A DNA stretch of 64,000 nucleotides, from assembly GCF_003386205.1 (NCBI RefSeq), contig NZ_QRDY01000007.1, positions 62,001-126,000 of the forward strand. Direction: 5' to 3'. This document shows, piece after piece, positions 15,570-24,203 of this stretch. Both the position numbers and the translations under genes were made by a program. This stretch comes from Cohnella lupini. Lineage in GTDB: Bacteria > Bacillota > Bacilli > Paenibacillales > Paenibacillaceae. A model generated the notes under the pieces. The model saw only the letters and a program-made list of their open reading frames with translations, ran no database searches and had not been told where the DNA came from. Position 1 is the first letter of the stretch; each line of letters opens with the position of its first letter.

Positions 15570-16667
15570 TTATTTTCCGATGCCCGTCTGGACAATGTCG
15601 AGATCGATTTTGATCGTTGCCTTCATCGTGGAATACGCGGCTTGAAATTGTTCCTCGTTCCAATTCCTTGTTTTACTTCTGAAGAGATCGCCGAATCCGA
15701 GGGGGTCGACCTTCTTGGATTGGCATAGCGAGATAAAATCCTCCGTTTCCTTTCGTAATGTCTCCTCTAGCTCATTTTCCAGAAGCGATACGTCTTGCCG
15801 CGATTTCAAACGAACGGAGTCGGGAATGTCCTTCACCGATGCCTTTATTTTTATCGAGATGGATATGGCGGGCGTTGAATCAGAAGAGATGACGCGATAG
15901 GACGCCTTAGAAGAAATGCTTCTCATGAGCACGTAATCGTATTGCTCCGAATCCGAACCCCTTAGAGGGATCATAAAGGATCCGTTTCGGGAATTTTCGG
16001 TGAGCATTTTGACGATAAAAACCTCTCTAATCCCCACGGTGGCAACCCATTTGTCCTCGTTAAACAAAGCGATGCCATCGAGCTTGATCAAGCCTCGCTC
16101 CGTGACGAAGTACGGCAAGAAGAAATCCCTTCCCGCTCCGTAATAGCTATACAGAATAGTGTGAAAGTTCGATCGCGGCAAATTGCCGGACTCCATATTT
16201 TTCTCGATCATATTCATCAGAAACAGGCTGTCATGGGATTTGATGGTGGCGGCCAGTATTTCTGAAGCTTCCTTATCCGCTACGCCCATCTGGAGCCGGC
16301 TTGTAATCTTGGAGTCTCGGGAGAAGCTTCCCAGTATCGGCCCGATTCCTTTTTTGGCGTAGTCGCTTCCGAATAGAACCATTCTCATCTGTCCGTATTG
16401 AATGGTTTTGTTGGCTTTCGTTTGCAATCGCGGAATCATGTCGTAGCTGGATTCGGAAACCGTCTCCAGAATTTGCACGGTCATTTTATCCTTTTCCAGA
16501 TTATTGCCGACGAGAATCGTGCTTTTAACGCGTTTGTCCTGCAGATCGTATCCTGCGCTTTGCGCCAAGTTGATCCTGTCTACGATTTGTTGATTGCTGC
16601 AGGAGCTAATAAATAGGCAAGGCAAGATGATCAAGATGGCCCGATTAACGACGCGTACCGATCCCAA
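15570..16667 (-). CDS. Spore germination lipoprotein, GerAC family
   Basis: 365 residues. The signal peptide ends in the lipobox FISSC (Cys23), so the mature protein is lipid-anchored on the outer face of the spore inner membrane. The Ger(x)C pattern is present, including DRINLAQSAGYD near the N-terminus, a KTWNW-like KTRNWNEEQFQ and the C-terminal I-x-V/L-D-I-x-x-T-G (IDLDIVQTGIGK). It is the C subunit of the receptor. The start is TTG in the same frame as the preceding gene; its only SD-like sequence (GGAGG) is in the last codons of gerA, about 17 nt upstream, so translational coupling is likely. Confidence 0.88.
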   Translation of the reverse strand: MGSVRVVNRAILIILPCLFISSCSNQQIVDRINLAQSAGYDLQDKRVKSTILVGNNLEKDKMTVQILETVSESSYDMIPRLQTKANKTIQYGQMRMVLFGSDYAKKGIGPILGSFSRDSKITSRLQMGVADKEASEILAATIKSHDSLFLMNMIEKNMESGNLPRSNFHTILYSYYGAGRDFFLPYFVTERGLIKLDGIALFNEDKWVATVGIREVFIVKMLTENSRNGSFMIPLRGSDSEQYDYVLMRSISSKASYRVISSDSTPAISISIKIKASVKDIPDSVRLKSRQDVSLLENELEETLRKETEDFISLCQSKKVDPLGFGDLFRSKTRNWNEEQFQAAYSTMKATIKIDLDIVQTGIGK

Positions 16668-16679
16668 GTAGATGACGGA

Positions 16680-18176
16680 TCACTCCTCCTCGAAATCGCT
16701 CTGTCGTTTGGCCGCTTTGGGCTTGTAGCGGATCAGGGAATCCGGCTTCAAATATCCCGCTCTCGTATTGATGATTCGATAAGAGGAGCGAATTAGACTA
16801 TCTTTGAGGTCTTTGACCCGTAAAGGATAAAAAGGCGCCGTATACGGATAACCAAGGGACTGCAGCCGAGTAATATGGACAAGCAGAAATCCGATGCCGA
16901 TTAAAATTCCAAGCCCTCCCCATAAGGAAGCCAATATAATCATCGGAAATCTCAGAAACCGGATCGTGTTCGACATTTTGTATATCGGAGTCGTAAAGGA
17001 GGCTAATGCCGATAACGAGACGATAATGATGAGTATGTTGCTGCTTAAGGATGCTTCGACGGCAGCCTGTCCCAGAATGATTCCTCCGACGATGCCGAGC
17101 GTCTGTCCGATTCTGCTAGGCAATCTCGCACCGGCTTCCCGTAGGAATTCAACCGTAATTTCCAAGAACACGGCTTCCAGCACAGGAGGGAATGGAACGC
17201 TTTGCCTGGAGAATATCAAGCGATTCAACAAATCCTTCGGAATAACCTCATAATGAAACGTCGTAATGGCTACGTACAAAGCCGAAGCAAAGATAGAGAA
17301 GATGACTCCCAAGATTCGGATGATCCTGAAGAAAGAACCTAATATCCAAGGCAAGTAATAATCCTCCGGAGAGAGGAAGAAGTCGAACAGCGTGGACGGA
17401 CCCATGATGAAGTAGGGAGAACCTTCGCTGATTACCGCTACTTGGCCCATGATCAAGGAAAAAATAACCCTATCCCTTCGTTCGGTCGTCGTAAATAGCG
17501 GAAATGGGGATAACGAATTGTCGGAGATGATTTGGTCGAGTTGGGAGGTATCGAACACGACGTCGAAATCGATGTCGGAAATTCGGTTCTCGATCTTAGC
17601 AACGTTCTCGTCGTTGGCGACCCCGTCTAAATAGAGTATGACTACGGTCGACTGGGACAGGCTTCCGATCGTTAGCTCCTTTACGATCAAATCGGGCGTA
17701 TTCAGTTGAGAGCGGATAAGGTGAAGGTTCGTCTCCAAATCTTCCACGAATCCGACCTTCGGCCCGACTACGCTGAATTCGTTTTCCGTCTCGTTGCTTT
17801 GGCGAATCCCTTTCTTGCTTTCCAACGGAATTAAAGCGCATGTAGGGTCCTCTTCGCGCAATTGTATGAGGGCGTAACCTTTAAATAACTTGTGCTGGAT
17901 GATTTCGATTCGATCCGTGATTTCTATTTCATCGTTCGGCAAATAACTTTGAATGTCTTTAAGATGGCGGAGCTTCAACTCGACATCCTGGATTTGGAGG
18001 GCGCTCATTAAATATTGCTGCAGCTTATCGCCATCGATTAATGTTTTGTAATAGGATATTTTCAGCGGCGGCTCGGTAATTGCGAGGGTGTTAGTCGTAA
18101 AGTCGCTCGAACGACTTGCCAGCGCGAATAATTGCCGGATGTCCTTAACTTCCTTATTCACCATCGCTTTGCTCAT
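16680..18176 (-). CDS. Spore germination protein, GerAA family
   Basis: 498 residues from ATG 18176; TTG 18194 is an alternative and neither has a clear SD. A hydrophilic N-terminal half with the LYLDGVAND motif precedes the conserved GPSTLFDFFLSPEDYYLPW, FHYEVIPKDLL, PFPPVLEAVFLEITVEFLRE (18 residues or fewer per motif as read) and IVGGIILGQAAVEA blocks and four to five membrane helices. This A subunit forms the channel of the germinant receptor. It is the first gene of the A-C-B receptor operon. In spore-formers such operons are forespore-expressed; I could not see a convincing SigG promoter. Confidence 0.9.
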   Translation of the reverse strand: MSKAMVNKEVKDIRQLFALASRSSDFTTNTLAITEPPLKISYYKTLIDGDKLQQYLMSALQIQDVELKLRHLKDIQSYLPNDEIEITDRIEIIQHKLFKGYALIQLREEDPTCALIPLESKKGIRQSNETENEFSVVGPKVGFVEDLETNLHLIRSQLNTPDLIVKELTIGSLSQSTVVILYLDGVANDENVAKIENRISDIDFDVVFDTSQLDQIISDNSLSPFPLFTTTERRDRVIFSLIMGQVAVISEGSPYFIMGPSTLFDFFLSPEDYYLPWILGSFFRIIRILGVIFSIFASALYVAITTFHYEVIPKDLLNRLIFSRQSVPFPPVLEAVFLEITVEFLREAGARLPSRIGQTLGIVGGIILGQAAVEASLSSNILIIIVSLSALASFTTPIYKMSNTIRFLRFPMIILASLWGGLGILIGIGFLLVHITRLQSLGYPYTAPFYPLRVKDLKDSLIRSSYRIINTRAGYLKPDSLIRYKPKAAKRQSDFEEE

Positions 18177-18370
18177 CCATCCATCATTTTTCAAGTATTG
18201 TTTGTAAAATGACGAGCATTATGCACGAGGGGCGTTAGCGAGAATCCCATAGATGGTAGATTTAAGTAATAGTATCGTAATATAACGTTTACAATTCATA
18301 TACTTCCAGCAAATACTCTATTAACAGATGAGGTCTAATCTAATAGAGAACTAAATTTAAGGAGGCAATT

Positions 18371-19642
18371 ATGAAAACACGTAAATCAAACAAATTGCTC
18401 AAGTCCGCAATTGTCGTATCCGCAGCCGCAGCCCTCGTTATTGGAAGCGTTTCGACAACTCATGAACAGAATCGCGCGGACGCTGCCTCTAAACAAGCCA
18501 AGAACGTTATCATCTTCGTCGGAGACGGAATGGGTGCCGCAGCGCGCGATGCCATTAGACTTGCTACGGTTGGAGTAACCGGCAAACTAGCTATGGATTC
18601 CATGCCGTACGCCGGAATGATTCATACAAGCTCCACTTCATTCGTTACCGATTCTGCGGCTTCCGCAACGGCTTATGCCAGCGGCGTCAAGACATACAAC
18701 GGAGCAATCGGTATGGATGCCAATAAGAAATCCGTCAAAACGATCATGGAGTATGCCAAAGAAGCCGGCAAAGCAACGGGAGTCGTTACGACAAGCCAAG
18801 TAACGGATGCTACCGGCGCTGCATTCGGAGCGCACGTAGAGGATCGCGCCAAGCAAAGCGATATCGCATTGCAGTATTTGACTAAAGCAAAAATCGATGT
18901 TCTTCTTGGCGGCGGCGAAGACTTTTGGTTCCCGGCAGGTAGCGCGGGCGCATTCCAAGATGAGCCTGCGGAAGATCCTTCCGAGAAAAGCAAAGGCACT
19001 CAAGGCAACCTAGTAGATAAAGCCAAGAAATTGGGTTACAGCTACGTAACAAGCAAAACGGACATGCAGAAATCCAAAGGCCACAAGCTTCTAGGACTTT
19101 TCTCCAACGAAGAAATGTTCCAACAAAGACCGGAAGGCGAAGGAGATATCTACAACCCTATCGTATCGTTGCCGGATATGACCAAAAAAGCGATCGATAC
19201 GCTTTCGACCAATAAAAAAGGATTTTTCTTGATGGTCGAAGAAGAAGCGATCGACGAGATGGCGCATTCCAATAATGCCGCTCTTACGATTAAAGCAGGG
19301 CAACAGTTGGATAAATCGGTACAAATCGCCAAAGATTTCGCCAAGAAGAATCCAGACACCCTCGTGCTTGTACTGGCCGATCATGAAACCGGCGGACTTT
19401 CCATCGAAGCCGTAGATGACGCGGACGAGAGCGGCGATGCGATCTCCAAAGAAGACGGACCGTTCGCTATCGTTAAGTCCACGGAAAAATTCGTAGTGGA
19501 TTGGACGACTTCCGGTCATACGGCCGTAGATATTCCGATCACTGCTTCGGGTACGGGTTCCGAGTTGTTCACCGGAAGCTACGAGAACACCGAAGTGTTT
19601 ACGAAGATGATGAAAGCTATGGGACTTACGATCAAGAAATAA
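18371..19642 (+). CDS. Secreted alkaline phosphatase (PhoA family)
   Basis: 423 residues with a signal peptide (to about ADAAS, 40). Metal-binding GDGMG (51-55) and the nucleophile motif TDSAASAT (Ser95) are intact, as are EEAIDEMAHSNN, LADHETGG and SGHTAVDIP, which bring the remaining zinc ligands. It hydrolyses phosphate monoesters outside the cell to supply phosphate. AAGGAGG precedes the ATG. One TTAACA upstream (near 18322) could be part of a PhoP box, but no clear tandem set was found. Confidence 0.93.
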   Translation: MKTRKSNKLLKSAIVVSAAAALVIGSVSTTHEQNRADAASKQAKNVIIFVGDGMGAAARDAIRLATVGVTGKLAMDSMPYAGMIHTSSTSFVTDSAASATAYASGVKTYNGAIGMDANKKSVKTIMEYAKEAGKATGVVTTSQVTDATGAAFGAHVEDRAKQSDIALQYLTKAKIDVLLGGGEDFWFPAGSAGAFQDEPAEDPSEKSKGTQGNLVDKAKKLGYSYVTSKTDMQKSKGHKLLGLFSNEEMFQQRPEGEGDIYNPIVSLPDMTKKAIDTLSTNKKGFFLMVEEEAIDEMAHSNNAALTIKAGQQLDKSVQIAKDFAKKNPDTLVLVLADHETGGLSIEAVDDADESGDAISKEDGPFAIVKSTEKFVVDWTTSGHTAVDIPITASGTGSELFTGSYENTEVFTKMMKAMGLTIKK

Positions 19643-19658
19643 TATCGGTTCAATTAGG

Positions 19659-19687
19659 AAAGCCCGCGAAATTTTGCGGGCTTTTTG
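19659..19687 (+). terminator. Terminator of the alkaline phosphatase gene
   Basis: AAGCCCGC pairs with GCGGGCTT around AAATTTT-type loop bases, followed by TTTTTG. Confidence 0.85.
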
Positions 19688-19753
19688 TGTTTTTCGCCTA
19701 TCTGTCAACGTCCACAACTCGATTATTGGAAATACTTAGACAGAGCGTGTAGC

Positions 19754-19784
19754 TTGACTTGGAGTATACTCCAAGCGATAAGAT
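19754..19784 (+). promoter_or_regulatory. MerR-type promoter with palindromic operator
   Basis: TTGACT (19754-19759) and TAAGAT (19779-19784) are separated by 19 nt, the long spacer typical of MerR-regulated promoters. The spacer is filled by the palindrome CTTGGAGTATACTCCAAG (19758-19775). It should drive the merR-dehydrogenase operon and be autoregulated. Confidence 0.85.
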
Positions 19785-19841
19785 TCTTTTTGCAGCGGAT
19801 TTGCTAAACCGAACAAATACACTTCGGAAGGGGAAGCGGGA

Positions 19842-20231
19842 ATCGAGAATACATTTTCAATCAAGGATATTGCCGACAAAACGGGGTTTAGTCAGGATAC
19901 GATACGTTATTACGAGAAAATAGGACTACTTCCCTCGCCGAGGCGCAGCATTAACGGACAGAGAGAGTATACCCAAGGCGATCTTCAACGGTTCGTCTTC
20001 GTATCCCAACTGAAGCGGACGGATATGCCGTTAAGAGAAATCGAACGTTACATCGACTTCTACACGACGAATAATTACGAGGGTTGTTATCGCGTGTTGA
20101 ATGAACATAAATCGCATATCCAGACGAAAATGGCGGACATGGCGGCCACATTGGATATCATGAACTACAAATTGGATAATTTCCAACAAATCATTCATTC
20201 TACGGATAAGGGAGATCATACAAATGATTAA
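19842..20231 (+). CDS. MerR-family transcriptional regulator with apparent AUC start
   Basis: 129 residues. The winged-helix DNA-binding domain is complete: FSIKDIADKTGFSQDTIRYY, EKIGLLPSPRR, then the REY..GDL..FVF helix and LREIERYIDFY. A coiled-coil dimer helix and a short effector region follow, without the Cys pairs of metal sensors. Between the in-frame stop at 19779 and residue 62 there is no ATG, GTG or TTG. AAGGGG (19828-19833) lies exactly 8 nt before ATC at 19842, which is where family members begin (xENTFSIKDIA). I therefore place the start on AUC; a sequencing error or pseudogene are alternatives. The stop overlaps the dehydrogenase start by 8 nt. Confidence 0.75.
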   Translation: MENTFSIKDIADKTGFSQDTIRYYEKIGLLPSPRRSINGQREYTQGDLQRFVFVSQLKRTDMPLREIERYIDFYTTNNYEGCYRVLNEHKSHIQTKMADMAATLDIMNYKLDNFQQIIHSTDKGDHTND

Positions 20232-21219
20232 TTCATATCAGGTTACGAAGCAGGCTCCGATTCCATCCGGTTTCGGAGAACATACGACGGCGATCGAAGC
20301 GCTCAACGGGCGTAATCTTCTGGGGAAAACGGCGATTGTCACCGGCGGATATTCGGGCCTCGGACTTGAAACCGTCCGCGTGTTATCCGAAGCCGGCGCA
20401 ACCGTAATCGTTCCCGCGCGCACGCCGGATAAGGCTCGCGCTTCGCTTGAGCATCTGCGGCGGGTAGAGCTGGAGACGTTGGACCTCATGGATCCGAATT
20501 CCATTCAAGCATTCGCGAAACGTTTCATCGACTCCGGGAGACCGCTCGATATTCTCGTCAATAGCGCAGGTATAATGGCCGTTCCTCTTATTCGCGACAA
20601 TAGGGGTTACGAATCGCAATTCGCGACCAATCATTTAGGTCATTTCCAATTAACGGCGCAGCTTTGGGACGCTTTGAGAAAATCCGGGAACGCGAGAGTC
20701 GTGTCCGTGTCATCCAGAGCGTTGCAATTCGCGGGCGTGGATTTCGACGATCCTAACTTCGAACGTCGCGATTACGAGAAATGGATGGCGTACGGTCAAT
20801 CCAAATCAGCCAACTCGCTCTTTGCGGTCGCATTGGACAGGTTCGGCTACTCGAGCGGTGTCCGCGCATTCTCCGTTCATCCCGGTACGATCGTAACCGA
20901 TCTGTCGCGTCATCTATCCGATGAAGAGATGCGGTCGATGGGAGCGCTAGACGAGCAAGGAAATAGAGTAGCCCATGAACAAAACCGAGGGTTCAAGTCG
21001 GTGGAACAAGGGGCTGCGACTAGCGTGTGGTGCGCGACGAGCGAGCAGTTGGATGGAAAAGGCGGCGTCTATTGCGAAGATGTCGATATTGCCAATGTTC
21101 TGCCGGACAATGCGACGCCTGGATCGCCGGGCGTTTCGCCTTGGGCAATTGACCTCGATGCGGCCAATCGCCTGTGGAAACTCAGTGAGGAGATGACCGG
21201 AGTCAAATTCGGGGGATAA
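20224..21219 (+). CDS. Short-chain dehydrogenase/reductase (retinol dehydrogenase-like)
   Basis: 331 residues. Rossmann motif VTGGYSGLGLET (TGxxxGxG), NSAGIMA (NxAG), catalytic Ser in VSVSSRA and YGQSK (YxxxK; the Tyr is in AYGQSK) are intact, so it should be an active NAD(P)-dependent oxidoreductase. The substrate is unknown. Coupling to a MerR regulator of the aldehyde/electrophile-responsive type suggests a role in carbonyl detoxification, by inference. A paralogue with the same N-terminal PI-SGFG--TTA pattern lies at 59543. Confidence 0.88.
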   Translation: MINSYQVTKQAPIPSGFGEHTTAIEALNGRNLLGKTAIVTGGYSGLGLETVRVLSEAGATVIVPARTPDKARASLEHLRRVELETLDLMDPNSIQAFAKRFIDSGRPLDILVNSAGIMAVPLIRDNRGYESQFATNHLGHFQLTAQLWDALRKSGNARVVSVSSRALQFAGVDFDDPNFERRDYEKWMAYGQSKSANSLFAVALDRFGYSSGVRAFSVHPGTIVTDLSRHLSDEEMRSMGALDEQGNRVAHEQNRGFKSVEQGAATSVWCATSEQLDGKGGVYCEDVDIANVLPDNATPGSPGVSPWAIDLDAANRLWKLSEEMTGVKFGG

Positions 21220-21225
21220 AATCGC

Positions 21226-21834
21226 TTATAACAGAGTTAGGGCTAGATAAAGAGCGGTTCCCCACATGACGAGGGCGGACACCTTATTTAAGACGGTTAG
21301 AAATCTACCCGACTGATCCAGCTTCCCGACGAGTCGTCCGAAGAAGGCTAATCCCATGAACCAAAGCCAAGACACAACGATGCACGTTATGGCGAAAGCG
21401 ACTTTGTCCATCCCCGAATACCGCAATGAATTCGTGCCAAGCACGCCAACGGTATCCATGATTGCATGAGGGTTAAGCAAGGAAACCGAAGCCGCGAACA
21501 AAACTTGATTTTTCGAGCTAAGCTTCTCGGCCGGTTTATCGTTTTTAACGGATTTGCTGGACCAAGTGACCCAGCCCATATAAATTAAGAACAATATTCC
21601 GGCTCCGAGGAGCGATATCTTTAACCATGAGATTCCGAGCGCGATAGCAGACACTCCGAAAACGGCTAATAAAATCAACAAAGTATCGCAAATGGAAGCC
21701 GTTAGAATAACCGGTAGAGCTCTGTAGAAACGTGAGTGCGCCGCTCCCTGATTAAAAACGAATATATTCTGTACCCCCAAAGGCAAGATTAAGCCCAATG
21801 CAAGAATAAAACCGCTAACGATGACGTCGAACAT
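21226..21834 (-). CDS. LysE/ArgO-family amino-acid exporter
   Basis: 202 residues with six predicted helices. N-terminal GFILALGLILPLGVQNIFVFNQG carries the family's G-P-x-N/Q block, and NPHAIMDTVGVLG is the second conserved Asn/Pro block. LysE-type proteins export basic or other amino acids in exchange for protons. The substrate here cannot be told. AAGGAGAG precedes the ATG. It converges on the dehydrogenase gene with a gap of only 6 bp and no visible terminator between them. Confidence 0.88.
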   Translation of the reverse strand: MFDVIVSGFILALGLILPLGVQNIFVFNQGAAHSRFYRALPVILTASICDTLLILLAVFGVSAIALGISWLKISLLGAGILFLIYMGWVTWSSKSVKNDKPAEKLSSKNQVLFAASVSLLNPHAIMDTVGVLGTNSLRYSGMDKVAFAITCIVVSWLWFMGLAFFGRLVGKLDQSGRFLTVLNKVSALVMWGTALYLALTLL

Positions 21835-21940
21835 ACCGAATAGATCTCTCCTTTCGACAGATTATACTACAAATAGAGTTAGCGTAGGAGCCAAGACCGA
21901 TTCCCGGGAAAAAACCAGCACAATCATAGAACCGCATGAA

Positions 21941-21973
21941 AATAGACAACCGCATCCTCGCGGTTGTCTATTT
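21941..21973 (-). terminator. Terminator of the cytochrome c gene
   Basis: AATAGACAACCGC pairs perfectly with GCGGTTGTCTATT around ATCCTC; on the minus strand TTTTC follows. It lies 18 nt after the cytochrome c stop. Confidence 0.8.
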
Positions 21974-21990
21974 ATATCGAATAAAATCCG

Positions 21991-22359
21991 TTAGTCGCCT
22001 TTCTTTCCCGCCAACCAATTCGTTAGCGTGATTAACTCATCCTCGGTCAGCTTACTTTCAAACTTAGGCATACCGCCCCCGCCTTGCGATATCTGCTTAT
22101 AAATAGTCTCTTTGTCCATCGTGGCGCCGACGTTCGTTAAGTTCGGGCCGAAGCCGCCGGACAATTGATCGCCATGACAGGATAGGCAATTGCTTCTATA
22201 GATTTGCATGGCCGCGTCGGCGTCGACGGGAGTGTCCGGAATCGAGACGGATTCCGACGGGACGGCTGCGTTTTCTTTGTTCGGCATATCGTAGACGAGT
22301 AAATAGATGCCGAATAAGCAAGCCACTGTAACGATTCCGCTTACGATCCATTTTTGCAC
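21991..22359 (-). CDS. cccA: Membrane-anchored c-type cytochrome (c550-like)
   Basis: 122 residues from the GTG at 22359 (GGAGG 8 nt upstream; the frame extends further to 22485 but without an SD). An N-terminal uncleaved helix (IVSGIVTVACLFGIYLLV) anchors the protein. A linker of about 25 residues leads to a class I cytochrome fold with CLSCH (58-62) and the axial Met97 in GGGGMPKF. Length and layout match B. subtilis cytochrome c550 (CccA), which carries electrons to the terminal oxidase on the outer face of the membrane. Confidence 0.85.
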   Translation of the reverse strand: MQKWIVSGIVTVACLFGIYLLVYDMPNKENAAVPSESVSIPDTPVDADAAMQIYRSNCLSCHGDQLSGGFGPNLTNVGATMDKETIYKQISQGGGGMPKFESKLTEDELITLTNWLAGKKGD

Positions 22360-22600
22360 GAGGAAGCCCTCCATTTCCGTTTGCCCCCAGTTTAGCACCG
22401 TCCCGCAATCGATTCTATGGCCATTTAGAGTCATTATAAGCTGCGATAGTCGCAAAACGGACATAATATAGCCCTTTATAGTCATTCATTGCCTTGATCA
22501 TAGCGTTTACAATAAAGGTCGATAGACGAAGGATTGACCGGATAAATTAGCCGCATTAAACTATACTGTGTAGTATTACTGCCGGAACGGAGGTAGTCTC

Positions 22601-22714
22601 ATGCTCGAGGTGTTGGTATTTTTCGCGGTCGTAGCACTCGTAGGATTAGTATTCGTTATCGTGCTGCCTAAGCTGACAAGGTCGTCGAACGTGCGGGAAA
22701 CGGATGAGGATTAG
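22601..22714 (+). CDS. 37-residue single-helix membrane peptide
   Basis: The frame encodes 37 residues: one membrane helix (VLVFFAVVALVGLVFVIVL) and a charged tail (RSSNVRETDED). GGAGG lies 8 nt before the ATG, good support for translation. An inverted repeat ATACT-GTGT-AGTAT (22563-22576), 25 nt upstream of the start, could be an operator. I do not recognise the family. It may accompany a membrane complex such as a respiratory enzyme; that is speculation. Confidence 0.6.
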   Translation: MLEVLVFFAVVALVGLVFVIVLPKLTRSSNVRETDED

Positions 22715-22766
22715 TCGGCAAGTTTCATAGAAAGCAATTAAGCAATCATCGAAAGCAGGGGCAAAT

Positions 22767-23012
22767 TTGGAACAATTCATACGCAAGTGGGAGAAAAAAC
22801 GCAAACTAGGCAAGCAAAAATATATTCTTTTGTACGGCGTGGTCTTGATCGGCATGTCCGTTACGATACTGTTATCGCTTATTGATTTGATTTTCAACGG
22901 AACCGTTTCGATTGTCTATCTATTAGGCCGAATTCTGATCTTTCCCACGATAGGCTCGGTCATTGCCGACAGAAGGTGGGAGAAAAACGAGAAAAAATAC
23001 ATAACGAGATGA
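22767..23012 (+). CDS. Small two-helix membrane protein
   Basis: 81 residues from TTG, with AGGGG upstream. Basic N-terminus (RKWEKKRKLGKQK), two hydrophobic helices (about 20-42 and 47-65) and a charged C-terminus (RRWEKNEKKYITR). I do not recognise it. It ends 8 nt before bdbD and may be cotranscribed with the disulfide-forming pair. Confidence 0.6.
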   Translation: MEQFIRKWEKKRKLGKQKYILLYGVVLIGMSVTILLSLIDLIFNGTVSIVYLLGRILIFPTIGSVIADRRWEKNEKKYITR

Positions 23013-23020
23013 GGAGAACC

Positions 23021-23746
23021 ATGTCCAGCCGGAATAGAAACCATAACAGGGGAAAGAAGAGCAAGACGTTGAAGAAAAAGAATCCCGCCAAAGTATTAGT
23101 TCTCTACACGTTTGCTTTAATCGTACTGTTATTAGCTATCTTTTTGATAAACCGGGCAACCACGGGTAGCGAGCAGGATATGACTCGCGTGGAAGAGCTT
23201 CCGTCTATCGTCAATCAACCGGTGATCGGCCAAGAGAGCGCAAAGGTCACGATGGTCGAATTCGGAGATTATAAGTGTCCTTCTTGTAAACAGTGGAGCG
23301 AAGTCGTGTATCCGCAACTGAAAGCGGAGTATATCGATACGGGAAAAATGAAGCTCGTATTTATCAATACGCTGTTTCACGGAGCAGAGTCCGAGCTTGG
23401 CGCCATTGCCGGCGAAGCGGTCTTCTCGCAAAATAAAGACTTGTTCTGGGATTTCAATAAGGCCATGTTCGCCAATCAACCGACCGCGGATCACGATGTC
23501 AATTGGATAACGGTAGATAAGGTCTTGGAAGTCGCGCAATCGGTTTCACCGACTATCGATCTGACGAAACTGAAGGATGATATCGTCAATAAAACAACAG
23601 AGCCTTCCGTGAACATAGATACGGAATTAGTCGCAAAGTATCGCATCAATCAAACTCCGACCCTCATTATCAACGGAATCGTTATTCATAATCCATTCGA
23701 TATCGAATCGATTAAATCCGTGATAGACAAGGAGATAGGAGCGTAA
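23021..23746 (+). CDS. bdbD: Extracytoplasmic thiol-disulfide oxidoreductase BdbD (DsbA-like)
   Basis: 241 residues from ATG 23021 (GAGGAGAA upstream). A Lys-rich N-terminus and a single helix (24-44) anchor the protein. The thioredoxin-fold domain with the DsbA helical insert holds CPSC (Cys86, Cys89) in DYKCPSCKQW and the cis-Pro loop NQTPTLIING. It introduces disulfides into exported proteins and is reoxidised by the BdbC encoded next. Confidence 0.9.
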   Translation: MSSRNRNHNRGKKSKTLKKKNPAKVLVLYTFALIVLLLAIFLINRATTGSEQDMTRVEELPSIVNQPVIGQESAKVTMVEFGDYKCPSCKQWSEVVYPQLKAEYIDTGKMKLVFINTLFHGAESELGAIAGEAVFSQNKDLFWDFNKAMFANQPTADHDVNWITVDKVLEVAQSVSPTIDLTKLKDDIVNKTTEPSVNIDTELVAKYRINQTPTLIINGIVIHNPFDIESIKSVIDKEIGA

Positions 23747-23747
23747 C

Positions 23748-24188
23748 ATGACAACGGAGAAATCGGGAGCCCAGTCTTATCTATTGTATTTCGCATGGAT
23801 CGTTTCGGTTATCGCCACGTTAGGCAGCCTTTACTTCAGCGAAATTCGCGGATACGTCCCGTGCGAGCTCTGCTGGTACCAAAGGATATTCATGTATCCC
23901 ATGAGCGTCATTCTTGGAATTGCCGCGTATTATGGCGACGTTTCGATTAAGAAATACGTATTGCCTTTGTCCATCATCGGAGGCTTGATTTCCGTTTACC
24001 ATTACATGCTTCAGAAAGTACCCGGTTTCGAAGGGATAAAACCCTGTACGAACGGCGTTCCGTGCAATGTGGACTATATAGATTGGCTGGGCTTCATTAC
24101 GATTCCGTTTCTTGCCTTGGTCGCTTTTATTCTGATTACCCTTGGCTTGCTGCTTTCCAAGGGCGAACCACTACAATCGAATATATAG
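23748..24188 (+). CDS. bdbC: Disulfide oxidoreductase BdbC (DsbB-like)
   Basis: 146 residues with four helices. The periplasm-side pairs Cys39/Cys42 (CELC, followed by WYQR) and Cys100/Cys106 (KPCTNGVPC) are both present. It passes electrons from BdbD to quinone in the membrane. It starts one base after the bdbD stop behind AGGAG, so the two form one translationally linked pair. Confidence 0.92.
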   Translation: MTTEKSGAQSYLLYFAWIVSVIATLGSLYFSEIRGYVPCELCWYQRIFMYPMSVILGIAAYYGDVSIKKYVLPLSIIGGLISVYHYMLQKVPGFEGIKPCTNGVPCNVDYIDWLGFITIPFLALVAFILITLGLLLSKGEPLQSNI

Positions 24189-24203
24189 GAGCTGTTGATA
24201 TTT

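Noticed and set aside
18200..18260. SigG promoter for the ger operon
   Set aside because: A GCATAATG -10-like sequence exists, but no matching -35 at 17-18 nt was found.
18300..18345. Pho box before the alkaline phosphatase
   Set aside because: Only one TTAACA is present; the tandem 11-bp spaced repeats expected for PhoP were not seen.
19091..19717. 208-residue minus-strand frame
   Set aside because: Antisense of the alkaline phosphatase, and it crosses that gene's terminator.
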